From Symbiodinium natans (taxonomy: Eukaryota > Sar > Dinophyceae > Suessiales > Symbiodiniaceae), in assembly GCA_905221605.1 (NCBI GenBank), contig CAJNDS010001691.1, positions 587,417 to 651,416 on the forward strand: a stretch of DNA of 64,000 nucleotides. Reading direction: 5' to 3'. The number at the start of each line of letters is the position of its first letter. Position 1 is the stretch's first letter. The position numbers and the translations under genes were made by a program. Positions 27,409 to 40,500 of the stretch are shown here, piece by piece. The notes below the pieces were generated by a model. The model was given only the letters and a program-made list of their open reading frames with translations. It had not been told where the DNA came from and made no database searches.

Positions 27409-27636
27409 ACTTGGAGGTTCATGGTACTTATGAACCCAAGGGTTTGGGGTTTCGGGTTTAGGGTAACTGTACTTATAGCTATACTTGTGGCCATATTAGG
27501 GCACTTAGGGCTTGTGACCTCATCTGGGATGGTTTTGGTGTGACTTGCTTGAGGGTTCATGGGTCGCTAAAATATCGATAGCAACCATACTTATAACCCG
27601 ATTTGGGGTACTTATAACTACCTCACGGAACTCCAA
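27409..27636. mobile_element. M9 composite element
   Basis: Starts ACTTGGAGGTTCATGGTAC and ends GGAACTCCAAGTAGG, about twice the normal length, with TTTAGGG-type repeat and a second half-element inside. Confidence 0.65.
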
Positions 27637-27754
27637 GTAGGTGCAAAGTTCCGAACCCCCCCCCCCCCCCCACCTCCCTTCCCGGGCAGTTCTGAAACCG
27701 ACCCCAACCCTAAACACCGCAAAGGCTTGCGCCCTCCAATTTGCGCCACGCCGC

Positions 27755-27845
27755 TTCTCCAAGTCTCTCCTCAAGGACTCCAAGTGTTGCGAGCTCTCCT
27801 GTGGATTTCCGAACCCGGTCCTGAACTCCTGAACCCGACGCCCAA
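27755..27845 (-). CDS. Coding-like helical fragment, unassigned
   Basis: Segment QESSQHLESLRRDLEKRRGA then NWRAQAFAVF, a likely coiled coil, in a minus-strand frame of 162 codons that also crosses repeat DNA. May be a further C-terminal exon of channel B. Confidence 0.3.
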
Positions 27846-28059
27846 AGCCATGAAACCTGGAATGAATCCTCAAGCAACCCTGAACCCTAAACCCGAAACC
27901 CCGACCCGATCTGAACCTCGAAACCTGCTGAACCTTGTCAGCTGTGCCGGAATCTCGAATCGAAGACTTCTTTGAGGTTCTATGGGAAGTTCGTGACACT
28001 AGGGCCATTAGGGTTACAGCTCATGGCCGGCGGTGTAGCTATAGTTCGCCGTATAGGTG

Positions 28060-28165
28060 CACGTAGGCGTGAAGATTCAAGTGTAGCTGCGGTAGCAAGC
28101 ACCTTCATGGATTCACGGCCAGTCCCAAAATCAGCCACTACCATGGGGCAGGGCTTGCGTGTGTT
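28060..28165 (-). CDS. Coding-like fragment, unassigned
   Basis: Segment PMVVADFGTGRESMKVLATA then ATLES, open and balanced in composition. Just downstream of the last certain exon of channel B. A plus-strand frame overlaps it. Confidence 0.28.
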
Positions 28166-28443
28166 GGGGGTGGGGGAGGGGGGGTCGCAGGACAAAGCTT
28201 GTCGGTTGTTCTTTTGCTCAGCGATGACCTGACCTGGCGCAGGATCTTCTAGCAATGTCTGAGGAGGAGCGGTTTACTGGTGGACCCTACTTGTGCCACA
28301 ACATGCTCCACACAATGCAAGGTCGACAGGCCGGGACCTATTTTCTTTACGGTCCAGCTTGTAAACCAAAGCAAGAAAATTAGGCAACCAAGAAGTGGAA
28401 CTACCGTCGGGGACGGGCTCTGTTTTGAAGAAAGGAAGGCCCT

Positions 28444-28545
28444 AAGTCCTCCTTCATCTCACCGACCATACTCTGCACAGCCTTGATGGCCAGTAGAGCC
28501 GCCACGGTATCGCTCTTGTTGATCTCCTTACACAGTGGGGGGGGG
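28444..28545 (-). CDS. Channel B exon: C-terminal helix after EF-hand
   Basis: Encodes KEINKSDTVAALLAIKAVQS then MVGEMKEDL, aligned with the channel A exon at 1.8 kb. A 19-bp C tract (on the coding strand) lies just upstream and obscures the acceptor, so the join to the EF-hand exon is unresolved. Confidence 0.72.
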
Positions 28546-31500
28546 GGGGGGGGAATAGGGTGGACGATATACCGTCAGCTCTCTTTGTGGGGAACGCGAA
28601 GGGGACCCTAAACCCTAAACCCTAAACCCAGTTGGGAGAACTGGAGCTGGGTCTATCCCTGCCGCCCCTGCTACTCTCTTCTCCAACAACCAAGGAATAA
28701 AAAAAAGTAAAACTTCATTTTTCTTACTAAATAGGGAAACCTAAAGAAGTTGAAAGGTCAACTACTGGCTAAGCAAGGCTACTGCAAGGTGGTCGGCTAC
28801 CTGAAAGGAAGAAAATTCGCTTCGCAGTCGGCTGAAGGCAGCCTTACAGACCCCCAATGATCCCAAACAGTGCATCCAACACAACTGCAGTCTGGGAGCT
28901 CCGCGGATCTTCAGCAAACCTTCGAGGTTGCCCAAAGAACATTTAAACCAAAAAGTATAACATTTTTGTTCTTGGCTTCTATGGAGCGTTTTACAAGGGA
29001 ACCTTAAACTCCTAAACCCTAAGAAACGGAAGTAGCGTTTTTGGGGATTCAAGGTTTAGCGATCCCCAGGCCTAAAAGGGCTGAAAGAAAGTTCCATGTG
29101 CAACACCTAAGGATCCATGTACCTGTATAGTATCTAGACCCGGCAGACAGGGTACGCTTTTGGGTTTAAGGGGATTATAAGAGAACCCCAACCCAAAAAA
29201 AATGAAAAAGGGCCTACTCCCGGTCCTAGGTATATACTTGGCCCCTAAAGCTAATGTGTAGGAACCCCCTTAAGGGCCAAGTATATACCATATACGTAAT
29301 ATAGGGGCCTCAATCATTTTTTAACAGGGTTTGGGGGGTTACTATCGTAAAATTCTGAAGGGACAATTAGGGGATACTATTGGGAATTCTTCCGACCCCT
29401 GTGTTACATGGATCCTTAGGGAACGCTAAACCCTAAACCCTAAACCCTAAACCCTAAACCCCCAAACCCTAAAGCGCTGGGCATCCCGACCTTGCACCAG
29501 CTCAGTTAGCTTTAAGGTCCCACTGCCATCGGCATCGATGACTTCGAAGAGGTTCGCGCGATCCGGCGGCAAGTCCAGGTCGTCCATCAGGCTCTGTACC
29601 TGACAAGGGTTTAGGGTTTAGGGTTTAGGGTTTAGGGTTTAGGGTGTAGGGTTTAGGGTTTAGGGGGTTGTGGTTGGAGGTGCGCAGCGTGCGAGGAGTG
29701 AACCCAGGGCAGCAAGGAGCCCAAAACGACTCCAGCATGTCCCGGATCAAAGGCCCCAAACCCTAAACTCTAAACCCTAAACCCTAAACCCTAAACCCTA
29801 AACCCTAAACCCTAAACCCTAAACCCTAAACCCTAAACCCTAAACCTATGTTCTTGTCAGGCCGGCCACATGGTAATCTTGGATGACCAGCAGAAAGAGC
29901 TCCTTGCTGATTTCCATGCTGTCGTTGATCTCCTCGTCGGTGAAGAAGGAGGTCTTGTGACTGATGTGCAGTGTTGGTGCCCTGCTGGAGAAGGCCGCGT
30001 GCTTCTCATCCTCCTGAAACCTTGGTAGCCCGGTAGCCATATTACTATAACACAAAGGGCGCTCCCCTTCTTTTTGTGGGGTGTTGGCTACTCTTATAAG
30101 GCAACCCACAACCCCCCCCCAAAAAAAAGTAAGAAGGGTACCACTCTGGGCTCCGAAGAGGCTGATGGTTACCTTGATAAGGAAAACCCAAAAAAAACCC
30201 TTTAACCAAAAACCCTAAACCCTAAACCCTAAACCCTAAACCCTAAACCCTAAACAACAAAAACACTCTGGGCTCCCGAGAGGCTGGTGGTGGGCAGACG
30301 CGAACTTCTTCAGGAGCTCCCTCGTAACCTTAGTTGCTGAGTTCATAAGCCCCCCTCCAAAAAAAGTGTACACTTTCAGTTCTATAGGGAATTAGAGTAG
30401 CCCTAAACCCGAAACCCGAAACCCTAAACCCCAAACCCTAAACCCTAAACCCTAAACCCTAAACCCTAAACCCAAAGTGTGCTCACTCAGCTCCCGCGTC
30501 ACGCGGGCGATGCGTATGGACTCACGGGAGTGCTGCTCCGCGGTCGTCGCATCGTTCTCCTTGGCAGCTCTCATCGTGATGTCCACGTAGACCTCTCTGA
30601 GAGGTTAAGGGGTTTAGGGTTTAGGGTTTAGGGTGTAGGGCTATGGGTTTAGGGTTTGCAGGGTAACGAAACTCAAGCAAGTGAGAAGTAGGTAGGCCAG
30701 TCGGCTTTTTGAAAGAGCCCCAGGTCTGACTCACAAGGAATCCCACGAAGGCCGTGTAACCAGCACCGAACTGAACAGGAACACAACAACACTGCAGAAG
30801 CAAGATCAATAGATAAACTATGGAGAAAAGATCACCTTCGGGCGGCAAGGCGCAGCGAGGATCACGTTGAAAATTCCCATCGACACAAGCATGTAGCTTG
30901 CAACGAAAGGCAGCACAAAAACCAGTCCAAAGTGCCGAGCCAGAAGTGCTTGAATAGGCTCCCCTTTATCAGTGATGCACTCGCCGGTGAAGCACCGGAA
31001 AGCCGTGAACATGGACTCCGGTATGTTGGCAAAGTAGCGCTGGAGCTCCTCTTCCTCGGCGATGGTGCTAGAGCCGATGGTGATCGTTGCAAAGCCCGAG
31101 ATGACGTAAAGAACGGCGAAGAGCAAGGCGAAAGCCAGCGCCAGTGTCCGGATGCCTCAACCGTCCACCCCCCACGCCCCTTGCCCCCAAACTCATAAGT
31201 CCGCATTGCTCAAACTCATGCCTAAGCCCTTTCCAGTAAACCCTCAGCCCTATAAGCCCTAAGCCCTAAGCCCTAAGCCCTAAGCCCTAAGCCCTAAGCC
31301 CTAAGCCCTAAACCCTAAACCCTAAACCCTAAACCCTAAAGCGCGAGCGCGCCCCCGAAAAACCCGGAACTTGCAGGTCAAGTGCCAGCAACCAGGCCCT
31401 TGACCATGAGGCGCAGGTCCTTCATGAACTTCACGCGGAATAACTTCCTTTTTAGGGTTTTAGGGTTTAAGGTTTGGGGTTTAGGGTTTAGGGTTGTGGA

Positions 31501-34500
31501 TGAACTTCACGCGGAATAACTTCCTTGATAACCCAAGAAGCAGCTCAGGGGTTTAGGGTTTCAGGGTTTTCAGGGGTTTAGGGTTTTAGGGTTTTAGGGT
31601 GTTATGGTTTTAGGGTTTTTGGGTTTCAGGGTTTGAGGGTTTCCGAGTTTCAGGGTTTGAGGGTTTGAGGGTTTTAGGGTTTCAAGGTTTTAGAGTTTTA
31701 GGGTTTTAGGGTTTGAGGGTTTTAGGGTTTCAGGGTTTCAGGGTTTTAGGGTTTGCGGGTTTCCGGGTTTTAGGGTTTCAGGGTTTGAGGGTTTGAGGGT
31801 TTGAGGGTTGTAGGGTTTCAGGGTTTTAGTGTTTTAGGGTTTTTGAGTTTTAAGGGTGCTAGGGTGTTAGGGTTTTAGGGTTTGCGGTTTAGGGCCTTAG
31901 GGGCCCTATACCCAGAAAATGATAAGGGTACTTACTTTTGTTCTTATTTTTCAAGTCTTCTTATTTCATTCTATTATTTATTTTCTATTTTATTTTAGAA
32001 CTTTGTTTTTTTCTTTATCTTAGATTTTTGTTATGTTTTTTTTTTTTTGGGGGGGGGGGGGTGTGTGGCTACATTCATATGGGTACCTTGAGCCCAAGAG
32101 CAAAAAAGGCACCACTGGGGGGGACCAAGTTTCACTATCCGGACAAGTCTGATCAGTCGGCAGAATCTGAGAAGCGATGCGCCGAAGATGTCCGTCGCCC
32201 CATTCGACGCAATTTGCAAGACAATGTCGGCCACTCCTGTACCGGCTAAAAAGATGTCGAACCAATTCCAGTAGCGCTCCTGTCCACACCAGTATGCCGC
32301 GCACTTCAACAAGTGGATCCGCAAGAAAATCTCAAGCCAGATGAAGATGGCAAAGACCTGATCGCACAAGGGTGGGGCGCATCAACACTCTTGCCCGTTG
32401 ATCCAAGAAGGTGCGACACAGGAGGCTTCCGTAACACAAGCGGCATCTTCTCTGAAACACCGGGTATAAGCAAATGCACACATATATGAATATGTATATA
32501 TATACATACATATACATATATGTATGTACATATATATATATTTATTTTTTTATTGGTATCTATTTATTTTTCTATTTGGTGCAGGGCTGCTCCCCCCCCC
32601 CCCCCCCCCTCCCCCCGCTCCCCCCCCTCCGCCTCCCCCTCCGCCTCCCCCTCCGCCTCCCCCTCCGCCTCCCCCTCCGCCTCCCCCTCCACCCCCCTTC
32701 CTCTTGACCCCGCGGAGTGGAATATGTTGTTCCCCAACTGACATCCCGCCCCCACTCTTCCTCATGACTTCGTGCATGAGTGAGCAGTCGACTTCACGCA
32801 GTCCTTTTCAGCAACTTGTACCTCCGTCAAAAACTACTATTTGCCTAAGAACCCCCCAACAAAAGTCAAAACAGAACATTCTTTCTTGCTAGGGCAATGT
32901 AGGGATTACTATGTTTTTTGGTTGGGGGGGTTCTTAATCAAGTAGTAGACAACAACGCTCCCGTGGTGGCCAGCGGCTCGACGTTTAGCTTGCTTCGCGT
33001 GTTTCGCCTGTAAACGGGTTTACACATGTATATATTTGGCGGTTTACGAACCAGGATGGGCTATTAGACCCTATAACCCCTTTAAAAAGGCCCTTTATAG
33101 GGTTGATTATGGGGATTATAGGGCCTAATAGCCAATCCTGGAAAATAGGGGACCCCCACAATATGGATCCCCAAATAGTAGGATCCCCTTATAATACGGA
33201 CCCCAATTGGAATGGCGTCAGACTTGGCCCCCAGGAGTTGGTAATTACCCTAAACCCTAAACCCTAAACCCTAAACCCTAAACCCTAAACCCTAAGACCC
33301 TAAGACACTAAACCCTAAGACCCGCTCCCCAGCCCCCAGACTTCAAGCTCTTCAGGTTGGGGGAGGGAGGGGGGGGGGGGGGGGGGGAAACCCTAAACCC
33401 TAAACCCTAAACCCTTTCGCTCAGCAAACCCTCAACCCAATCACACTGCAGGCAGGTCACCAGCTCGAAGTAGAAGAAGCCGCCCCAACTTTCAAAGGCC
33501 GGATCAGTTTGAAATCCTATCATGACTCCGTTGCCCACCTCAGCTGCTCAAGTGCCGGCTCTGAGCTACCTGGTTTTAGGGTGTAGAGTGCAGGGCTTGG
33601 GAGGATTTGGGGTGTTCCGGGCGGGGTCCTTGTGCTTGGAGTGGCTAGGGGCTTATTGTAGCGTTTAAGAGTTCAGGCTGGATGGTCGGATGTAATTCCA
33701 TCCCACCATCCCATGCTCATGACTACAACCCAGGCCACGATGAGAACTGCGACGAAGGGCTCCAGGTACCTGGGCGAAACAGGCTCCTCAAGACTGGCTT
33801 TGCTCGCTTCGGTGCTGCAGGGGGGGTAGGAGTTGGAGTGGTGTTGAAGGTGGAGGTAGAAGTGGAAGTAGAATAGAAATCGAAGGCGAAGTCGTCGTTG
33901 TGGAGTCTGCAGGAAAAGTAGTGGGAATGGTAGAGAGCATACATGCGCGAACGATGCTTTTGTCCTTTCTACAGAAAGCATCCACTGGCCAGAGCATGCA
34001 TACCTGAACCTGAACAACGATGATGTCCGTGTTACCCCCTACTTTGGAGTAGACCCTGGAAAAAGGTTTTTCTTTCTAGGTATAGGCTCTCCAACACCCA
34101 GTACCGAGGGCACCCCTTGGCCAGCACACCCGTGCGCCCCGACAGATGATCCTCGCCACCACCGCACCGCTTCTGCCAGCAATACTAGCGCTAAACCCAT
34201 GAAACATCTCCCAAACCCTGAAACCCCAAACCCTAAACCCTAAACCCTGTAACCCTGAAACCCTGAAACCCTGAAACCCGAAACCCTAAACCCTAAACCG
34301 GTAGCCTCTGTGAGGTTCGGTTTTGCTGAGGACTTTGTGCTCAGGGCTTCTGCGAACTCAAGAGCTAACAAAAGCACCCCCAAGTCGAACCTCTAAGCAG
34401 GTTGCAGGGTTTGGGTTTCAGGGATTGGGGTTTAGGGGGTTTGGAGTTGAGGGTTTGGGGGGTTTTAGGGTTTGGGGTTAATAAGGGCTTTTGGTTTATA

Positions 34501-37500
34501 GCGCTTAAACTCCTAAACTCAGCAACCCTATGCCCTTGTCAAGCGACAGGCATTTAAGAGATAACAATAAACATAATAATACAACAAAAACACATAATAA
34601 GGGCCCATGGTTCCAACCTTAAAGTCAAGGGTCATCAACGGATGCATGGGCTCGGGGGGAGCTGCCAGGTCATTGATCCGTACGAAGGTAAGTTCCGCCA
34701 CGAGACCTGACCGTCTGCCCTAAACCCTAAACCCTAAACCCTAAACCCTAAACCCCATCTGCCGGGTTGCGGGTTGCGGTTTAGGTGTAGGGTTTTACGG
34801 CTTTGGGCTTTTGGGGCTAGTTTTTACGGTTGGGATTCAGGGTTCAGGGTTTGGGGTGCTGGCAAAGGATGAATCAGTCCTAAACTTTGCGGTTTGGCAT
34901 AACCCAAAACTCTAGGCCCCAAACCCTGAACACTAAACCCTAAACCCTAAACCCTAAACCGTACACCCAGAGAATGCCTGGTGCAGAGATGGGGCTAGGG
35001 GAGCACTGCGCCGAACTCGCTGGACTTCGAAAGCTTTTTTGTGTCTACAAAGTGGGATATCGCCCTCACTTAGGGTTTAGGGTTTAGGGTTTAGGGTTTA
35101 GGTTTTCGGGTGATCGTAGTCATTTTGTGGAGTTACCAGGCGTCCGTGCTTTGTGTCGGTGCTCAGTGCTGCTCAGCGCTATGAAATTGTCGCTTCCAAA
35201 ACCTCTTTTCCTGACAGCACACACTGTTAAGGTTCACGGTTTAGGGTTTAGGGTTTAGGGCTATAGGGTTTAGGGTTTAGGGTTTAGGGCTATAGGGTTT
35301 AGGGTGAAGACTGCTGGGATTCAGTCTCCCCAGCAGGGCGGCCTCGATCAAAATGCAACGGCCGGACAAAGCCGGAAAGGCGGAACAGATCCGGAAATGA
35401 CTGAAAGATGAAGCCGGGTTTAGGGTTTAGGGTTTGGGGTTCAGGATTTAGGGGCTAAGCTTGGCTATTGGGTCTTTGAGTGGACTTCTTGAATCATCGG
35501 AAAATGCGTATGGTCTCAGCCAAGAGTCGGTTGGTATCCCCCGCGAGCAAGATCTCCTTCACGGCCCGAAACTGGTTCAGCATCCTGGGCCCAAAGATCC
35601 TGAGAACGGAAAGTTTAGGGTTTAGGGTTTAGGGTTTAGGGTTTAGGGTATAGGGTCAAGGGTTTGGGGTGGTCAGACGAAACTGGGACTGATTTATGAC
35701 ATAATGACTGCAAAAACACCAAATACATCTCCAACAACAAAGGCCTATCTTCTTATCGTATCTCACTCTGATGACTGGTTAGCACTCTTGGCGCGCATGT
35801 CAAGCCGTCACTATACACACTGCAGTTTCCCAGTTCATCTTCTCAAGCATGCAGCTGAGGCTACCCACATGGGGGTTTACGATAATAAGGGATCCCTAAG
35901 ATAGACCCCCAAATAGTAGCAACCCCTTATCAGAAGGACCCCAAGAAGGTACCCTAGTATCATAAACCCCCACATGTAGCTACTCCCCGAGCTACCAGGG
36001 CTTCGTTGGCCCAGGGTCCTCTTGTGAATCTCGCCCTCGTGGGCCAAGAAAATTTCCGTCAGTGCCTGCAGAACACTGCAGACAGTGCCACCCTAAACCC
36101 TAAACCCCTAAACCCTAAACCCCAAACTCCCAAACTCCTAAACTCCTAAACTCCTAAACCCTAAACCCCTAAGGCCTGGGCCCTAAACCACGCAGGCGCA
36201 GCAGGGCTGGCCACATGACAGTCGGCACAGACACCTAGACCCAAGTGTAACCCAGCAACAAAATTGTGCCCTTTTGGTTCAAAGGGGCTTAGAAGAGAAC
36301 CTAAACCCCGAGATCAAGGGGAATAAGGGCCCGCTGGGTCCTCGAATATGGGCATTTCCCAAAATAGGGGTACCCCTTTTGTGCCCCCCAAAATCGATCC
36401 TTTGAAGGAACCCCAAAAAGGGTACCCCTATTTTCGGAAACCCCCCCCCCCCCCCCATAATATACGACCCTAAACCCTGAACCCTAAACCCTAAACCCCC
36501 ATAATGTGAGCAGCTTGCCTGCGTGGGAACCACATTCAAGCAGCATGTTGCACGCAGGTCTGGAAAGTTCATAGTCATGTTCGACCTTCAGTGACGTGCA
36601 AGGTTTAGGGTTTAGGGTTTACGGTTTAGGGTTTAGGGTTAGCTAAGAGATTAAAGTTTAGGGTTAGACCCCCTAAAGACTTTGCTGTTGGGGTTGAGGG
36701 CCGCTTCTTCCATGGGACTTGAAGGACCGAGCTGGCACTTGACAGCTCCAGAGGGTTTAGGGTTTAGGGTTTAGGGTTTAGGGTTTAGGGTTTAGGGTTT
36801 AGGGTTTAGGGTTTAGGGTTTAGGGGCGGTGTCGCTGGGCTCGGCGGGGGTGGCGGCGGCTCTAAAAGGCGGGTTACGAGCCAAAACCAAGCAGCCATCC
36901 CCCGAACCCCCTTGTCACCCGCTCTTGGGTTTAGGGTTTAGGGTCTAGGGTTTAGGGTTTAGGTTTTAGGGTTTAGGGTTTAGGGTTTAGGGTTTAGGGT
37001 TTAGGCTTTAGGGTTCAAGGCCAGACCAGACACACAACTTACAGTAGCACAATGAAAGCTGGCATGCAGTCAGCCCTGAAGGGAAGTTGAAACCCTAAAT
37101 CCGAAGCCCTGAACCCTAAACCCTCAACCCTACAAGTCTCAAAACAGGCCAACTCAATGGTTTCCCCTGTGCTGCCTTTTAACTTGCGTGGGGCAGGGCT
37201 TTGGACATTCTTGTGCGCGGTTGGCTTCAGGAAGTTCCGGGAGGAGGGGGGGGGGGGGGGGATCGTTTTTGCAGGAGGGTTCTGGACAGTAAACCCTAAA
37301 CCTAAACCCTAAACCCTAAACCCTAAACCCTAAACCCTAAACTCTGTTTCGAGAAACTGGGGCCTGGCCTGATACCTTTTCAAGCGTGTAAGCGCTATAA
37401 GCCGTACAAACCCTGTCAACTCCTATAAGGCCCGGTTTAGGGTTTAGGGTTTAGGGTTTCGGGTTTAGGGTGACCCGGGAGTCACCTAGGAATAAAAAGG

Positions 37501-40500
37501 GTACCCTTTTTGGTGTTAAGGGGATTATAAGGGAACCCCAACCCAAAAAAAACAAAAGGAAAAAAGGGCCTACTCCCACTCCTAGTATAAGCCCTATAAG
37601 CACGCTTTGTGCCGCCCAGGGTCGCCCAGGTCTAGTTCGGGCCACGATACGTCTTCATGCTTGCACAAACGCAGTACTATTACACTGAGTATGAGGAGGA
37701 CTACAGTTACGAAGGCATTTGTTCTCTCGCCAACAAGACTCCATCGGAACAAAATCTGCTGGCATGACTATGCCTTAACACTGGGATCGACAAGAACTTT
37801 TGTCGATCATCTAGAAATCTAGTCGATCGACAAGCTTTCTTGTCGGAGGAGAACATCAAACAAATAAGTGCTCGGCCGGTGTTTTCCTGTCTTTAGGAAG
37901 TGCTTTCTTGCATTTGTGTCCTCCGGTTTCGGTTGCTTTTTGAAGTCGCCTCGATCTACAAGATTTTCTCTTCCCGATTGACAACGTTTCTTGAGTTGTC
38001 GATCCGGCAGTGTCGACGAAGCGCGTCTCCGTTAACAAGGTTTCGTGTCCAGGGTGGAAAACCTAAACTTTTAGAGTAGTTACATGTTCAATTAGTACGG
38101 GCCCTTAAATGGGGAACTTAACGGGTTTAGAGCTGGGGCCACACGGCCCCCTGAGCACTGGACGCTTGCAGAGCAAACTGCCCCAGTGATTGGGGCGATT
38201 TGACGAGCCAGAAGCGAGCATCATGAGCATCAGCTGCTTACTGTTCTGGCCACACGGCCCCCTAAGCACCGGACGCTTGCAGAACACTCCCCCCCAGCGA
38301 TTGGGGCGATTTGACGAGCCAGGAGCCGAGCATCATGAGCATCAGCTGGGTACAGTTCTGGCCACACGGCCCCCTAAGCACTGGACACTTGCAGAGCAAA
38401 CTGCCCCAGTGATTGGGGCGATTTGACGAGCCAGGAGGCGAGCATCAGGAGCATCAGCTGCTTGGTGTTCTAAGCCGCGAACGCTTGCACAACGAGCCAG
38501 GAGGCGAGCATCAGGAGCATCAGTGGGTAGTGTTCTGGCCACACAGCCCCCTAAGCCCCGAACGCTTGCAGAACAAACTGAATCAGGGGCCCCGCATCAT
38601 GAGCATCAGCTGGGTACTGTTCTGGCCACACGGCCCCCTAAGCACCGGACGCTTGCAGAACAAACTGCGCCGATTTGACGAGCCCCTAAGCCCCAAAACC
38701 GTGCAGAACAAACTGCCCCAGTGATTGGGGCGATTTGACGAGCCAGGAGGCGAGCATCATGAGCATCAGCTGGGTGCGGCCCGCAAAGCCCCGGACGCTT
38801 GCAGAACAGGCTGCCCCAGCATCATGAGCATGAGATGGGTATCGTTCTCCGGACGTTTGCAGAACAAACTGTCCCAGTGATTGGGGCAATTTGACGAGCC
38901 AGGGTCAGTGTCTCAGAATTACTTCAGGGGCCAGTTCTGTCCAGAAGTCCCAACAAGCTAAACAACCAGATAGTGTTCAGGCTTTTTGGGTTTAGGGTTC
39001 TGAACCCCTGTACGCCTGGGAGGTTTTTAGGTGCCATTAAGGTTTACAGGATTTATGAGCGTTTTGGTTGCTTCGGTGGTCTTTGGGGGTTTATAGGGCT
39101 TGTAGGGTGTTTGGGGCTTTGGGGGTGTACAGGGTTTCTGGGGTTTAACTATAGGTCTGACGGGCTTGTAGGGTCTGTCGGGTTTGGAGGGTTCAGGGCC
39201 TTTGGGGCTCTGGCGCTTCAGGCCCTAAACCCTAAACCCTAAACCCTAAACCCTAAACCCCAAACCCTAAACCCTAAACCCTAAACCGCGATGATGCAGG
39301 CGGGCGGCGCAACGACCCCCCCACGAGGGGGGTTGGCATGGCCGGCGTGTGCCTTGTCCGGCCAATGAGCCGGCCACTCCTGACGGACAGCTGTCAGACC
39401 CCCAGACCCCCTGGAAGAGTCTAAAAAAGTAGATCCTGTTGGGTTTAGGGTTTAGGGTTTAGGGTTTAGGGTTCAGGGTTTTAGGGTTTAGGGTTTAGGG
39501 TTTAGGGTTCCTAAGAATGCAGCTCTTCACCTAGCGTTGTCGTTGCAGGCGCTGGCTTGGAGACGTTTTGCCGCTTTGCCCTCGGGAAGTCGCACCCTAA
39601 ACCCTACACCCTAAACCCCACACCCTAAACCCTACACCCTACACCCTAAACCCTAAACCCTAAACCCTAAACTCACGATTTTGGATTCTGAGTTGGCAGG
39701 AGGAGACCAAGAACCAACGCCCGCGCGCCGAAGAAACAGAGGCATCTTTCATTCAGGTGTAGGGTTTAGGGTTTAGGGTGTAGGGTTTAGGGTTTAAGGT
39801 TTAGGGTTTAGGGTGTAGGGTGTAGGGGAAAGGGGTTCAGGGCTGACGGGCTTGGGATGCTCGTAGGGTTTAGTACCCTAACTATAAGGCCTCCTAGGAG
39901 GTACAAGTCCCTCTTCTGGAGGGTCCTGTGGGCCTTAGGATGTTCAATGCCCTCCCTAAACCGAGACCCAAGAGTAACCTAGCAATAGATAAGGGTACCC
40001 CTTGTGGCTTAGAAGGGAAGCTAAGCCAAACAAAAAAAGGAATAAGGGCCTACTCTGGGTCCTAGAAACCGAACATCCCAAACGCTTGAGCCCCTGCGCT
40101 CCCACACGGGATGTTGGTTGGCCACAAGCCGGCGGCGGTCGGCACTGCCAGCCGTGTTGAAGCCGAAGATCCTCAAGTCGAGTGAAGGCGGGCTTAGGGA
40201 GTTCAGGAGGGTTTAGGGTTTAGGGTTTAGGGTTTAGGGTTGAGGGTCCCTAAACCCAAAACCCTAAACCCTTTAGGGTCATGGGTAGGGCAATTTCTGG
40301 CGCTGAACAGGGAAGATCTAGGGGATGCCCCCCCCCCTCCCCCCCACTGAACAACCACCCAGGATCCTGAAGAAAGGCCATCAGCAGGGTTTAGCTTGGG
40401 CAGTTGCTTTTTGTTGTTTTTGTTTTTTTGTGTTTTCTCTCTTGTTTTTTTGGTGTGGGGGGGCTTAAAAAAAAAATATATATATATATATATGTATATG

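Larger units (their letters stand above)
37590..39220. other. Array-free intron region of channel B
   Basis: About 1.5 kb with no telomere-type array, unlike the rest of the window; contains the palindrome cluster and the 110-bp tandem repeat. No exon recognised. Confidence 0.55.

Noticed and set aside
32474-32892. Poly-Pro and poly-Gly open frames
   Set aside because: Products of C-rich microsatellite and a C run.
38110-38910. CRISPR-like array
   Set aside because: Units are about 110 bp and diverged, with no short conserved repeat and unique spacer pattern; the setting is eukaryotic.
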